Positions 55,032-63,387 of a stretch of 64,000 nucleotides of DNA are shown piece by piece. The position numbers and the translations under genes are program-made. Source of the DNA: Priestia aryabhattai. Lineage in GTDB: Bacteria; Bacillota; Bacilli; Bacillales; Bacillaceae_H. Position 1 is the stretch's first letter; every line of letters starts with the position of its first letter. The stretch covers positions 1 to 64,000 of the forward strand of contig NZ_JAMBOQ010000002.1 in assembly GCF_023715685.1 (NCBI RefSeq), in the 5' to 3' direction. The notes beneath the pieces are model-generated. The model ran no database searches. It was not told where the DNA came from and was given only the letters and a program-made list of their open reading frames with translations.

Positions 55032-55060
55032 TTGTAATACAAAGATTGAAGCGTTTACAT
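55032..55060 (+). promoter_or_regulatory. palindrome and cre site upstream of the GntR gene
   Basis: TTGTAATACAA (55032-55042) is a perfect dyad overlapping the last base of a TATACT -10 element (55027-55032). ATTGAAGCGTTTACAT (55045-55060) matches the cre consensus with one mismatch. Autoregulation by the GntR protein and catabolite control are both plausible. Confidence 0.5.
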
Positions 55061-55144
55061 AAATCGGAATACACACAGTTATACTGGAGCCGATGAACAC
55101 TAAAAAAAGAGAGAGAGATAATTACTTGGAGGAGGAATAGAAGT

Positions 55145-55840
55145 ATGTTTGTACCTATTGAGCGTAAAAAAGTGTCTAGTCAAGTGCTTGATCAATTAAA
55201 AAAGATGATTAAAGAGAAAACGTTCCCGCCAGAATCTCGTTTGCCGTCGGAACATGAATTGTCAAAAATGTTTGGAGTTAGCCGTGCACCAATTCGTGAA
55301 GCGCTAAGCGTTCTTTCTGCTAGTGGATTGATTGAATCAAGACAAGGGGGAGGAAGCTACGTAAAGCGTGTAAACTTAGTTGGCATGCTTGATCCAATGA
55401 CGTTTGAAATGGTTGAAGCAGATCAGGTTCTTGAATTAATTGAAATGCGTATTATCATTGAGTCGCAAGCTGCAAGCCTAGCTGCGCTTCGCCGTACAGA
55501 TGAAGAACTCATTGAAATTAAAGAATCGTTAGAAGCGTTTAAAAAGACGGTTCACAACAGTGAAGAAATTGGACATGAAGCGGACTATCGTTTTCACCAT
55601 GATATTGTAAAAGCCGCTCATAATTCATTCCTTCTTCATGCAGTAGAAGATTTAGGTCATTTGTATCGAAAAGCGCTTGCTTATTCGTTAAACAAAAGCC
55701 AAAAAGAAAATCGCAAACAAACGGATGCCGACCATGAGCGCATTTTTGAAGCGATTAAAAATGGAGAGCCAGAAGAAGCAGCAGAAGCGGTTCGTGATCA
55801 CTTAGAGCACGTTCGCCAAAAAGTAATGGTATCTCAATAA
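55145..55840 (+). CDS. GntR/FadR-subfamily regulator
   Basis: The 231-residue regulator has an N-terminal winged helix (about 5-72: SRLPSEHELSKMFGVSRAPI and GGGSYVKR) and a C-terminal FCD domain (about 90-220) with the metal-binding D/H pattern in ADYRFHHDIVKAAHN and DADHERIFEAI. It resembles LutR-like regulators of carboxylate metabolism. It stands before a Na+/solute symporter, its likely target. GGAGGAGG precedes the ATG. Confidence 0.88.
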   Translation: MFVPIERKKVSSQVLDQLKKMIKEKTFPPESRLPSEHELSKMFGVSRAPIREALSVLSASGLIESRQGGGSYVKRVNLVGMLDPMTFEMVEADQVLELIEMRIIIESQAASLAALRRTDEELIEIKESLEAFKKTVHNSEEIGHEADYRFHHDIVKAAHNSFLLHAVEDLGHLYRKALAYSLNKSQKENRKQTDADHERIFEAIKNGEPEEAAEAVRDHLEHVRQKVMVSQ

Positions 55841-55841
55841 T

Positions 55842-55877
55842 AAAAAAAACGATAGCCCGTGCGGTTATCGTTTTTTT
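55842..55877 (+). terminator. gntR-type gene terminator
   Basis: AACGATA and TATCGTT with A and T runs outside. Confidence 0.75.
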
Positions 55878-55928
55878 ATATTATTGAGAGTAAGGAAACA
55901 AAACACGTTGAAAACGAAAATTTACGCT

Positions 55929-55957
55929 TAAGCCGGTGCGAATGTGCCGGTTTTTTT
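55929..55957 (+). terminator. second terminator-like hairpin
   Basis: AAGCCGG and CCGGTTT (one G-U pair) followed by more T residues. A second stop in series after the regulator gene. Confidence 0.5.
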
Positions 55958-56071
55958 GTGTAAAAGGAGAAAATATCTAATTATACTCTCAAATAATCAG
56001 AAAATACAGTATTGTTAATAATTTTATGACGTGGTATTTTATTAACAAATGTTACTTTTATTTACATAATT

Positions 56072-56090
56072 ATGTTAGTAAAACTAACAT
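56072..56090. promoter_or_regulatory. 19-bp palindrome abutting the symporter SD
   Basis: ATGTTAGT, AAA, ACTAACAT is a perfect dyad ending 3 bases before GGAGG. It may be an operator for the GntR protein or an RNA hairpin that affects translation. Confidence 0.5.
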
Positions 56091-56102
56091 TGGAGGAAGG
56101 GG

Positions 56103-57671
56103 ATGAATGAGATGCTGTCATCAAGCGTCGGGTATTTGATTTTACTGATTTTTGGAGGCGGATTTACGGCCGTTACAATCATGATGCAGCGCCGTCAAGG
56201 AAAGGAAATGACGGCTGAACAGTTTAGTACAGCCGGAAGAAATGTAGGGGTTGGGCTGGCGAGTGCGTCCATTATTGCCGCATGGACATGGGCGGCTACG
56301 CTAATGATGTCTTCTTCCACAGGCTATCAGTACGGAATTAGCGGACCGTATTGGTATGCAGCGGGAGCAAGCATTCAAATTTTGCTGTTTGCAATTGTAG
56401 CGATTAACCTAAAGAAAAAAGCACCGAACGCTCATACGTTTTTGGAATTTATTGCACAGCGCTTCGACGTGAAAAATCATCGTTTAATGCTTGGCTTTGC
56501 TCTTATGACAAATATTATTGTGACCGCCATGGTTATTTTAGGAGGAGCCATTGCTTTAAATTCTCTCACCGGAATGAATATTTTTGTTGCCGCTTTTTTA
56601 ATTCCTCTTACGTTTACCATCTACACCATGATTGGCGGTTTAAAAGCCTCATTTGTGGCTGATTATTTTAACACCGTTTTTATTTTCGTTATTTTATTTA
56701 TTTTTGCTGCTGCCGTCTATTATAAGTTCGGCGTAACTAGTGTGTACGAAGGGCTGAAAAATCTGCCTTCGTCACAGCATATGCTCACAATGGCATCGGT
56801 GCCGGGCCTTCTGTTTGGAATGATTAATATTATTGGGAACTTTGGTACAGTTTTTGTGGATCAAGCTTACTGGCAGCGTGCCATCGCAAGTAAAAACAGC
56901 GCTGCGTCAAAAGCGTATATTTACGGCGGAATTGCCTGGTTTTCAATTCCTTTTGCTGTTGCGACTTTCCTCGGCGTAAGTGCGGCTGGTCTTGGAATTG
57001 CTGTTGATTCACCGGATTCCATCGCGCCCGTTATGGCGTCACACGTGCTTGGAAATCTAGGTTCTATTTTGTTTTTAACGATGCTGTTTATGGCGGTAAT
57101 GTCGACAGGAGCGGCTGAATTAACGGCGATTACGAATATTATCGTAACGGACATTTACTTGCGTTCCATCAATCCAAAAGCAAGCAGCAAAAAAATCTTA
57201 AGTACGTCTCGAAAAGTGACGCTTGGATTCGGGCTTGCGATGGGCGTGTTTTCAATTTTATTGTTTTACTTAGGAATTAGCCTTGGGTTTGTGTATATGG
57301 CCATGGGCATTTTCGTCAGCGGAGCCGTTATTCCCGTTACGCTTGGACTAATGTGGAGAAAAGCGACGAACACAGGTGCATTTTACGGCGCTTTATTAGG
57401 GATGATTGGTGGCGTTGTTGCATGGAATACATCTGCTTACTTGATTAACGGCCACATTAATGTAGAAGCCCTTGGCGGACTGTATCCAATGCTTATTGGA
57501 AATTCTACTGTTTTTATCATCAGCGGGATTATATCAATCGGACACGGCTTACTTGCTAAAAAAGAATTTGACTTTGATGAACTAAAAGACAAATTCAAAA
57601 GCTTTGATGAACATGGAGATGAACCATTAAGAGAGGAAGTGGCTTATGGATCCACAACAACAGTTAAATAA
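56103..57671 (+). CDS. sodium:solute symporter (DUR3/urea-type)
   Basis: The 522-residue SSS-family transporter has about 13 helices. The ISGPYWYAAGASIQILLFA segment is characteristic of the DUR3/urea-active-transporter branch, and NFGTVFVDQAYWQRAIAS of the SSS core. The true substrate is unproven; urea, a polyamine or a carboxylate is possible. The gene overlaps the next one by 26 bp, so a small partner protein is co-translated. GGAGGAAGGGG precedes the ATG. Confidence 0.83.
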   Translation: MNEMLSSSVGYLILLIFGGGFTAVTIMMQRRQGKEMTAEQFSTAGRNVGVGLASASIIAAWTWAATLMMSSSTGYQYGISGPYWYAAGASIQILLFAIVAINLKKKAPNAHTFLEFIAQRFDVKNHRLMLGFALMTNIIVTAMVILGGAIALNSLTGMNIFVAAFLIPLTFTIYTMIGGLKASFVADYFNTVFIFVILFIFAAAVYYKFGVTSVYEGLKNLPSSQHMLTMASVPGLLFGMINIIGNFGTVFVDQAYWQRAIASKNSAASKAYIYGGIAWFSIPFAVATFLGVSAAGLGIAVDSPDSIAPVMASHVLGNLGSILFLTMLFMAVMSTGAAELTAITNIIVTDIYLRSINPKASSKKILSTSRKVTLGFGLAMGVFSILLFYLGISLGFVYMAMGIFVSGAVIPVTLGLMWRKATNTGAFYGALLGMIGGVVAWNTSAYLINGHINVEALGGLYPMLIGNSTVFIISGIISIGHGLLAKKEFDFDELKDKFKSFDEHGDEPLREEVAYGSTTTVK

Positions 57672-57885
57672 AGACGCAAAGCTATGTACGCGCTGGGCGC
57701 TGGGACTTACATTCTTATTTGTCCTCTTGTTTCCAGGCGTCATGTTTTTAACAGGCTATCAATATACGCTTTCATTTTTTAAAGGCTGGACGTATCTTGC
57801 GTTTGGCTGGCTGATTATCGCAGGGATTTGTATTATTGTGGGGCCTGTGGTGGAGTTTGTGAGGGAGAAGAAGGATTCAGAGTAG
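57646..57885 (+). CDS. small membrane partner of the symporter
   Basis: The 79-residue protein has two membrane helices (about 17-38 and 47-69), a basic start and an acidic C-terminus. Its ATG lies within the end of the symporter gene, preceded by GAGGAAG. Small two-helix subunits accompany some SSS transporters, as DUF4212 proteins do; this one is of the same size but not clearly the same family. A subunit role is inferred. Confidence 0.65.
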   Translation: MDPQQQLNKDAKLCTRWALGLTFLFVLLFPGVMFLTGYQYTLSFFKGWTYLAFGWLIIAGICIIVGPVVEFVREKKDSE

Positions 57886-57890
57886 CACAT

Positions 57891-57924
57891 CAAAGGCAGT
57901 CCATTTGATTCGGACTGCCTTTTA
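57891..57924. terminator. bidirectional terminator
   Basis: AAAGGCAGTCC and GGACTGCCTTTT. It separates the symporter unit from the convergent organosulfur operon. Confidence 0.8.
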
Positions 57925-57945
57925 CATTTGCTTTACGATCTAATA

Positions 57946-58521
57946 TCACGTGTACAGTGGTACGTCATTTTCATGAGCTGTCACAATATTTTTAGGGGAA
58001 GCAAATTCATCATAAATATGCCTTTCCTGTGAGCCGATATCTGTTCCATAAAGATGAATAGTAATAGCTGGTTCAGCAAATGGATTACGTACACTATGTA
58101 TATCTGCATTTGGTGGATACACATACGAAATATCCTGAGCTTTGGCTGTCACTACCTCCACTTTCTCTAAGGTGTAGTCGCCTTGAGAGCCTTTAACTCT
58201 TCTATATCTGGTTTCCTCAATTGCTCCCTCATATATCCCAACCAATCCCCATACTAAATGATCGTGTATAGGAGCGGTTTGTCCAGATCCCCATACGAAA
58301 CCAACGATTGAAAAAGCTTCATCCTCTGGTTTGTACAACAAGAACTGGCTATATTTATTTTTCTTAGGCTGTTTATATGTAGCGGGCAATAAATCTTTTG
58401 TTTTTAAAAATAAGTCAAAGTGAGGTTTGAGTTGCTTCACAATTTCTTTTTCTAAGCTTGTTTGCTGTAAGATGTTACGAATAGCAATTTCTAATTCTGT
58501 AATGTGTGTTGAAACAGTCAT
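57946..58521 (-). CDS. thiol dioxygenase (cysteine/3-mercaptopropionate type)
   Basis: The 191-residue cupin of the cysteine dioxygenase superfamily binds iron through His86 and His88 (APIHDHLVWGLVGIYEG) and His142 (ADIHSVRN). It should oxidise a small thiol to its sulfinate. The HDHxVWGLxG pattern recalls bacterial 3-mercaptopropionate dioxygenases more than mammalian-type cysteine dioxygenase. The ATG overlaps the stop of the upstream flavoprotein gene by 4 bases, so both are made together. Confidence 0.83.
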   Translation of the reverse strand: MTVSTHITELEIAIRNILQQTSLEKEIVKQLKPHFDLFLKTKDLLPATYKQPKKNKYSQFLLYKPEDEAFSIVGFVWGSGQTAPIHDHLVWGLVGIYEGAIEETRYRRVKGSQGDYTLEKVEVVTAKAQDISYVYPPNADIHSVRNPFAEPAITIHLYGTDIGSQERHIYDEFASPKNIVTAHENDVPLYT

Positions 58522-59699
58522 TGATCTTCCTCCAAGTCAAAATATTTTTTGTGATTTTGCAGCGTCCAGGTGCCAAGGCGTTGAATTTCATAATCGATAG
58601 GTGCGTGCAGAGATAGGGTTCTAATATTTCTCCAGAAGCGATCGTAGCGGTACGTGTTAGACGTTGCTCTGCTACCCATGACGTCAAAGATTCTTGAGGT
58701 AATATCTAATCCTGCTGTAGTAATAAATGCTTTAGCTATGCCTATAGAATTTTGAATGCTGGTTTTTTCTTTTTCTGTAATGCTCCAACCTTTTTCCCAA
58801 GCCTCTTGAAATGCAGTAGTAGTTTGGGAAATTAACGATTCAGCTGCTTTATATTGAATATGGAATTGTCCAAGGTGTCTTTGAATGTAAGGGTCATCTA
58901 TGGCAGATGAATGTTGGGCAAAACGAGCTCTCGTCTTCGTTGAAATGTATTGAAGGGCTTCGTTGATGGCGCTTTTTGTAATCCCTAACATAATGTGTGT
59001 GATAAGAAAATTAGCGATGGTCGATCGAATGCTTAAAAATTCATCATTCGGTGGAACAGCTGCTAGAATATCTTCTTTATAAACAGGCACATCTTTAAAT
59101 GTAATGGACCCACTGTCTGTTTGCCTCTGTCCAAAATGATCCCAATCATCGTTAATTTCAATGCCTTGACGGTTAGTTGGGATGACTGCAATTAATGGAA
59201 CCTCGGCCTCTTCAAAAATACTAGATACAATTAAATAATCAGAATTTGCACTTCCGGAACAAAAGGTCTTTTTGCCGTTTAACATAATGCTTGAATTCTT
59301 TTTTAAAGCAAAAAGATTTAAATCAATGGGGTTAAAGGCATTGCCCCAAAAGAGATTTTGTTGAAGTGTTTGTTGGTAATAGAAATCTGATTGTTCGGGT
59401 GTTCCATAAAAATAAGGAGTTGTCAGGTTAAGAAAATGATATCCGTATACATGCGCTAACGAGCTGTCTGCTTGGGCAAAAATCTGTACAACTTCACACA
59501 CATCTTCCCAAGTTTTCCCTATCCCGCCCAGTCTTTCGGGAATTAAGAGATTCAGCAGCCCACTTTTTCGAATAAGGTCTCGCTCCCACCTCGGATTTCC
59601 ACCTTTTTTATCGCGCTGAATGGCCGTTTTCTTAAATTCAGCTGCTAATAAATAAGCTTGTTCTTGTATTGATCTTTTCATAGGGGAATGAATTGGCAT
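58518..59699 (-). CDS. acyl-CoA dehydrogenase-like flavoprotein (SfnB/DszC type)
   Basis: The 393-residue flavoprotein has an acyl-CoA dehydrogenase fold. ADSSLAHVYGYHFL, FWGNAFNPIDL and GKKTFCSGSANSDYLIV, plus the end segment SRATSNTYRYDRFWRN, match the SfnB/DszC group, which are reduced-flavin monooxygenases acting on sulfones, thiophenes or related organosulfur compounds. The reaction here is unknown. It is first gene of the minus-strand operon, with AAGGAGG before the ATG. Confidence 0.8.
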   Translation of the reverse strand: MPIHSPMKRSIQEQAYLLAAEFKKTAIQRDKKGGNPRWERDLIRKSGLLNLLIPERLGGIGKTWEDVCEVVQIFAQADSSLAHVYGYHFLNLTTPYFYGTPEQSDFYYQQTLQQNLFWGNAFNPIDLNLFALKKNSSIMLNGKKTFCSGSANSDYLIVSSIFEEAEVPLIAVIPTNRQGIEINDDWDHFGQRQTDSGSITFKDVPVYKEDILAAVPPNDEFLSIRSTIANFLITHIMLGITKSAINEALQYISTKTRARFAQHSSAIDDPYIQRHLGQFHIQYKAAESLISQTTTAFQEAWEKGWSITEKEKTSIQNSIGIAKAFITTAGLDITSRIFDVMGSRATSNTYRYDRFWRNIRTLSLHAPIDYEIQRLGTWTLQNHKKYFDLEEDQ

Positions 59700-59999
59700 A
59701 TGTTATTCCTCCTTAAACTTTAATGAGTAGAAATGTGTCATGTGAAACCAAAAACTTAGTTAATATGATAAAGGGAAAAGAACCTTTTGTATAATTGAAA
59801 AAAAAGAATTGATTATTCAATAAAAATGAATTGTTTTATTTCAATACCTAATTCAAATGTAATTTTTATAGACATCAAAGGGGTTGGACTTATAAAGTAA
59901 ATAGCTAAAGAAGTGATAAAACTTACTTGCTAGATAACTAGTAACGAAGTAGTTGCTGTAGGTTTTTGAGCTAGCTATAAAGGAGGAGGTAGCAAGTAA
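59700..59999. other. divergent control region of the organosulfur cluster
   Basis: This 300-bp gap between the flavoprotein gene and the LysR gene holds the first copy of the shared 48-bp element (59787-59834) and a candidate -10 for the minus operon (CATATT on the minus strand, about 59764-59769). Confidence 0.5.
59787..59834 (-). promoter_or_regulatory. shared 48-bp element, copy A
   Basis: Read toward the flavoprotein gene (minus strand) it starts CAATTCATTTTTATTGAAT and ends TCAATTATACAAA. ATTCA and TGAAT arms form a LysR-type dyad. It matches copy B at 42 of 48 aligned positions (5 mismatches, 1 gap). Confidence 0.65.
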
Positions 60000-60875
60000 A
60001 TGGATTTACGAACGATTAAAACATTCCAAACTATTGCGCGCTTAGGAAGTTTTCAAAAAGCAGCAGAAGAGCTGAAGTACGTACAATCAACGGTTACGAT
60101 GCAAATACAAAAACTCGAAGCAGATTTGGGCGTAAAGCTCATTGAACGAGGAAAAAAAATACATTTAACAGAAGCTGGGAGGCTCTTTCATGAGAAAGCA
60201 GATCTTTTATTAAGAGATTTGGAGTACGTACAAAATACCATGCAGCAATGGCTTCATGGAGAGGCTGGTAAAGTACGGGTAGGAGCTATTGAGCCCATGG
60301 CAATTTTTCGTTTGCCGAGCATTTTACTGCCGTTTAACGAAAAATATCCGAACGTTCAGCTAAGCATCCAAATTGATAATACACAGAACTTAACGAAGAT
60401 GATTAAAGAAGGGGAGCTTGATTTGGCTATCTGCAATACGCCTAATTTGGATCATACGACACTATTTGAACCGCTTTTTATTGAAGAAGTATCCTTGTTA
60501 GTGCCTAAAAACCATCCGTTAGCTGCGAAAAATCAAGTAGAGCTTGCTGATTTCAAAGGAGAACGCCTTCTTTTGAGCGGGTTTGTGTGCAATTACCGAA
60601 TCAGCTTGGAGAAATCGTTGGTGGAAGCTGGTGTTAGTCCTGACATTCGGCTTGAAGTAAACAGCATGTCCGCATTAAAAGAATATGTACAAGCTGGATT
60701 TGGAATTGCTGTAGTACCTGATGTAATGGTGAGGATTCCGCCGCCAGAGACGACACTAAAAAAGGTTTGTGATCTAAAAATTGGTGTTACAACAGGTATT
60801 TTAAGAAAAATCAATACTGTAACCAATGGGACAGCCATTGAGAATTTAATTCGGCTCATAAAGAATAACTTTTAA
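60000..60875 (+). CDS. LysR-type regulator of the organosulfur cluster
   Basis: The 291-residue LysR regulator has an N-terminal helix-turn-helix (1-60: IKTFQTIARLGSFQKAAEEL and VQSTVTMQIQKLEADLG) and a periplasmic-binding-like effector domain (about 90-290). CysL- or CysB-like regulators of sulfur metabolism have this layout. It lies between two operons whose promoters share a 48-bp element, so it probably controls both. AAAGGAGGAGG precedes the ATG. Confidence 0.88.
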   Translation: MDLRTIKTFQTIARLGSFQKAAEELKYVQSTVTMQIQKLEADLGVKLIERGKKIHLTEAGRLFHEKADLLLRDLEYVQNTMQQWLHGEAGKVRVGAIEPMAIFRLPSILLPFNEKYPNVQLSIQIDNTQNLTKMIKEGELDLAICNTPNLDHTTLFEPLFIEEVSLLVPKNHPLAAKNQVELADFKGERLLLSGFVCNYRISLEKSLVEAGVSPDIRLEVNSMSALKEYVQAGFGIAVVPDVMVRIPPPETTLKKVCDLKIGVTTGILRKINTVTNGTAIENLIRLIKNNF

Positions 60876-60892
60876 TGCCATCATTTTTTGTC

Positions 60893-60939
60893 AATTCATT
60901 TTTTTTGAATCAACTATTCGTTTTTATCAATTATACAAA
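60893..60939 (+). promoter_or_regulatory. shared 48-bp element, copy B
   Basis: Read toward the CoA-transferase gene it starts CAATTCATTTTTTTGAATC and ends TCAATTATACAAA, the same orientation relative to its operon as copy A. A TATACT -10 candidate lies about 16 bp downstream (60955-60960). Confidence 0.65.
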
Positions 60940-61037
60940 TCTAAAAAAGTGAGATATACTTTGTGAAAACATAGTAAGTTGATTGATTAAGTTGAATTAA
61001 AAAGCTAGTGAAATTATGAAAAGAAAGGAAAAGTGAA

Positions 61038-62219
61038 ATGAATTTATCTAGTAACCAACCACTATCTGGTATACGCGTTCTCGAATTCGGTCAAATTGCA
61101 GCCGGTCCATATACTGGAATGCTGTTAGCTGATTTAGGGGCCGATGTTGTCAAGGTCGAAAATCCAAATGGAGGAGACGGCATGAGGCTTTGGCCACCAT
61201 TTGTAAGTAGTGAAGAAGAAGCGTACAGTGCTAACTTTTCATCTCTAAACCGGAATAAAAGAAGTATATGCATTGACTTTAAAGATAAAGAGCAATTAGC
61301 AACTTTAAGGGAGCTTTGTTTACAATCTGATGTAATTGTAGAGAATTTTCGTCCAGGAGTATTAAAGAAGTTTCGGCTAGATTACGAGAGTTTATCCAGC
61401 GTTCATCACAAATTAATTTATTGCTCAATTTCAGGTTATGGACAAGAAGGTCCTTATGCTCATAAAGGGGCTTTTGATGTAACAGTTCAAGCAATAAGCG
61501 GGTTAATGAGCGTCACAGGTAAAGAAGACGGAGAAGCAGTTAAATGCGGTGTGCCGATAGCCGATTTTGCTGTTGGATTGTACGCTGCCTACACAATTAC
61601 AGCAGCTGTTTTAAATGTTCAAAAAGGAGGAGAAGGTACTCATATTGATTGCTCCATGTTAGGAAGTGTGCTAGGTATTTCAGCTTTGCAAACGAGTGAA
61701 TACTTTGGCAACAAGCAGCCGCCGAAACGGTTAGGAACTGCGCACCCTCGCAATGCTCCTTATCAAGGATTCTACGGAAGTGACAAACCATTTGTCATTG
61801 CGGCTGGTAATAATAAACTTTGGAAAGAAGTATGCGAAGCAACTGGATTAGAAGAGTTGTTTACGGATCCTAGATTTGTGAATCAAACCGCACGTGCTAA
61901 AAATCAAAAAGAGCTGGCAGCCCTCTTGCAAAAGGTATTCAGCACAAAGCCAGCTGAAGTGTGGATTGCTGAATTTGATCAAAGAGGCGTTCCATCAGCT
62001 CCGGTAAATGATTTTTCTGAAGCATTAGCTAGCCCTATGGCACAGTCATTGAATATCGTTAGAGATTTGCCTTTACCAAACGGTTCATCTATACCGACAG
62101 TAGGATTTCCCGTGAAAGTTAAAGGCTATGAATTTCATGTGTATCGAAAGCCACCTTTACTAGGTGAACACACAAATGAGGTCCTACAAGAATGGAAGAA
62201 AGTATCCGTAAAGGCCTAA
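61038..62219 (+). CDS. family III (CaiB/BaiF) CoA-transferase
   Basis: The 393-residue CoA-transferase opens with PLSGIRVLEFGQIAAGPYTG and has the candidate nucleophile Asp147 in GAFDVTVQAISGL and the segment GAHP-like RLGTAHPRNAPYQGF. It moves CoA between carboxylic acids through mixed anhydride chemistry. Its place before an SsuD-like gene is unusual. One known family III enzyme activates 3-sulfinopropionate, which would fit the thiol dioxygenase across the LysR gene; this is inference. AAAGGAAAAG precedes the ATG. Confidence 0.87.
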   Translation: MNLSSNQPLSGIRVLEFGQIAAGPYTGMLLADLGADVVKVENPNGGDGMRLWPPFVSSEEEAYSANFSSLNRNKRSICIDFKDKEQLATLRELCLQSDVIVENFRPGVLKKFRLDYESLSSVHHKLIYCSISGYGQEGPYAHKGAFDVTVQAISGLMSVTGKEDGEAVKCGVPIADFAVGLYAAYTITAAVLNVQKGGEGTHIDCSMLGSVLGISALQTSEYFGNKQPPKRLGTAHPRNAPYQGFYGSDKPFVIAAGNNKLWKEVCEATGLEELFTDPRFVNQTARAKNQKELAALLQKVFSTKPAEVWIAEFDQRGVPSAPVNDFSEALASPMAQSLNIVRDLPLPNGSSIPTVGFPVKVKGYEFHVYRKPPLLGEHTNEVLQEWKKVSVKA

Positions 62220-62275
62220 ATTTGTTTTAAAACACACTATTTTTATAGAAAAAATAAGATATTGGAGGAATAAAA

Positions 62276-63361
62276 ATGGTTGAAATCCTTACAATGTCTC
62301 CTACAGCAGGAGACGGAAAATATGTTGGAGTGCCCTGGGACATTGAGCCTTCTTTTGAATACAATCATCAAATTGCTCAAATGGCCGAGCAGACAGGTTT
62401 TTCAGCGCTACTTCTCCCGGTAGGAGCAGAATGCTTAGATGCATCAATTGTAGCTTCATCTTTGATACAATCGACTGAAAATTTAAAATTCTTATATGCA
62501 GCAAGACCAGGCTTTATCAGCCCAACAGTCTTTGCAAAGCAATTTGCTACACTCGATTATTTATCGAATGGAAGAGCTATTATTAATGTGGTTACAGGAG
62601 GTTCGCAGGCTGATTTAGAAAGAGATGGAGATAGTCTTCCTCATCATTTACGCTACAAAAGAACCGAAGAATTTGTTCATATTTTAAAACGTTTATTTAC
62701 CGAAGACGTGGTAAATCATCAAGGAGACTATTACTCCATTAAAAATGCATCTCTTTTTCCAAAGCCGGTCCAACACCCAAGACCTGAGATTTTTATGGGC
62801 GGAGCATCTGAAGCTGGTAAACAAGTAGCTGCTAAATTAGCAGATGTCTACATGATGTGGGGAGAAACATTGGAAAATACAAAGCTTCGAATTGAAGAAA
62901 TGAAACACTTGGCAGCCAAAGAAGGAAGAACGCTGAAGTACTCAGTTTCTCTTCAAGTTATTACAGCAGATACGGAAGAGAAGGCATGGGAGAAAGCCCA
63001 CAATCTAATTAGCAAAGTAAGTGAAAGTAGCTTAGAAAGTAAAAAGAAATTTAGATTAAAAGATGAATCTGTCGGTCATAAAAGGTTAGAAGATTTAATG
63101 CAAGAATCAAAAGAAAAAGATTTTATTATCGGACCCAATCTTTGGGCAGGATTAACCCAAGTTTTAAGCGGTAACTCTATTGCATTAGTTGGAACGTCAG
63201 AGCAAATAGCCGATCGCGTGGTAGAGTATGTAGATTTGGGGTTTGAAAAAGTATTGCTAAGAGGATTTCCTCATTTAGAAGTAATTGAAGCTATTGGGAA
63301 AGAAATTATTCCAAAAGTGAAAGGTCGATTAAAAGAAAAGCAAGCAAGTGTTCGCTTGTAA
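62276..63361 (+). CDS. ssuD: SsuD-like FMNH2-dependent monooxygenase
   Basis: The 361-residue luciferase-like protein aligns along its whole length with alkanesulfonate monooxygenase: SPTAGDGKYVG at the start, ARPGFISPTVFAKQFATLD, LSNGRAIINVVTG, ISPNLWAG-like IGPNLWAGL and GFPHLE near the end. Cys53 (AECLDA) matches the SsuD cysteine. However, where E. coli SsuD reads RLH near residue 226, this protein reads SLQ (225-227), and the final GYPHLE is GFPHLE. Its substrate may therefore differ from simple alkanesulfonates. GGAGG precedes the ATG. Confidence 0.83.
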   Translation: MVEILTMSPTAGDGKYVGVPWDIEPSFEYNHQIAQMAEQTGFSALLLPVGAECLDASIVASSLIQSTENLKFLYAARPGFISPTVFAKQFATLDYLSNGRAIINVVTGGSQADLERDGDSLPHHLRYKRTEEFVHILKRLFTEDVVNHQGDYYSIKNASLFPKPVQHPRPEIFMGGASEAGKQVAAKLADVYMMWGETLENTKLRIEEMKHLAAKEGRTLKYSVSLQVITADTEEKAWEKAHNLISKVSESSLESKKKFRLKDESVGHKRLEDLMQESKEKDFIIGPNLWAGLTQVLSGNSIALVGTSEQIADRVVEYVDLGFEKVLLRGFPHLEVIEAIGKEIIPKVKGRLKEKQASVRL

Positions 63362-63387
63362 GATAGTAAAGCAAAGGAGGTCTAATT

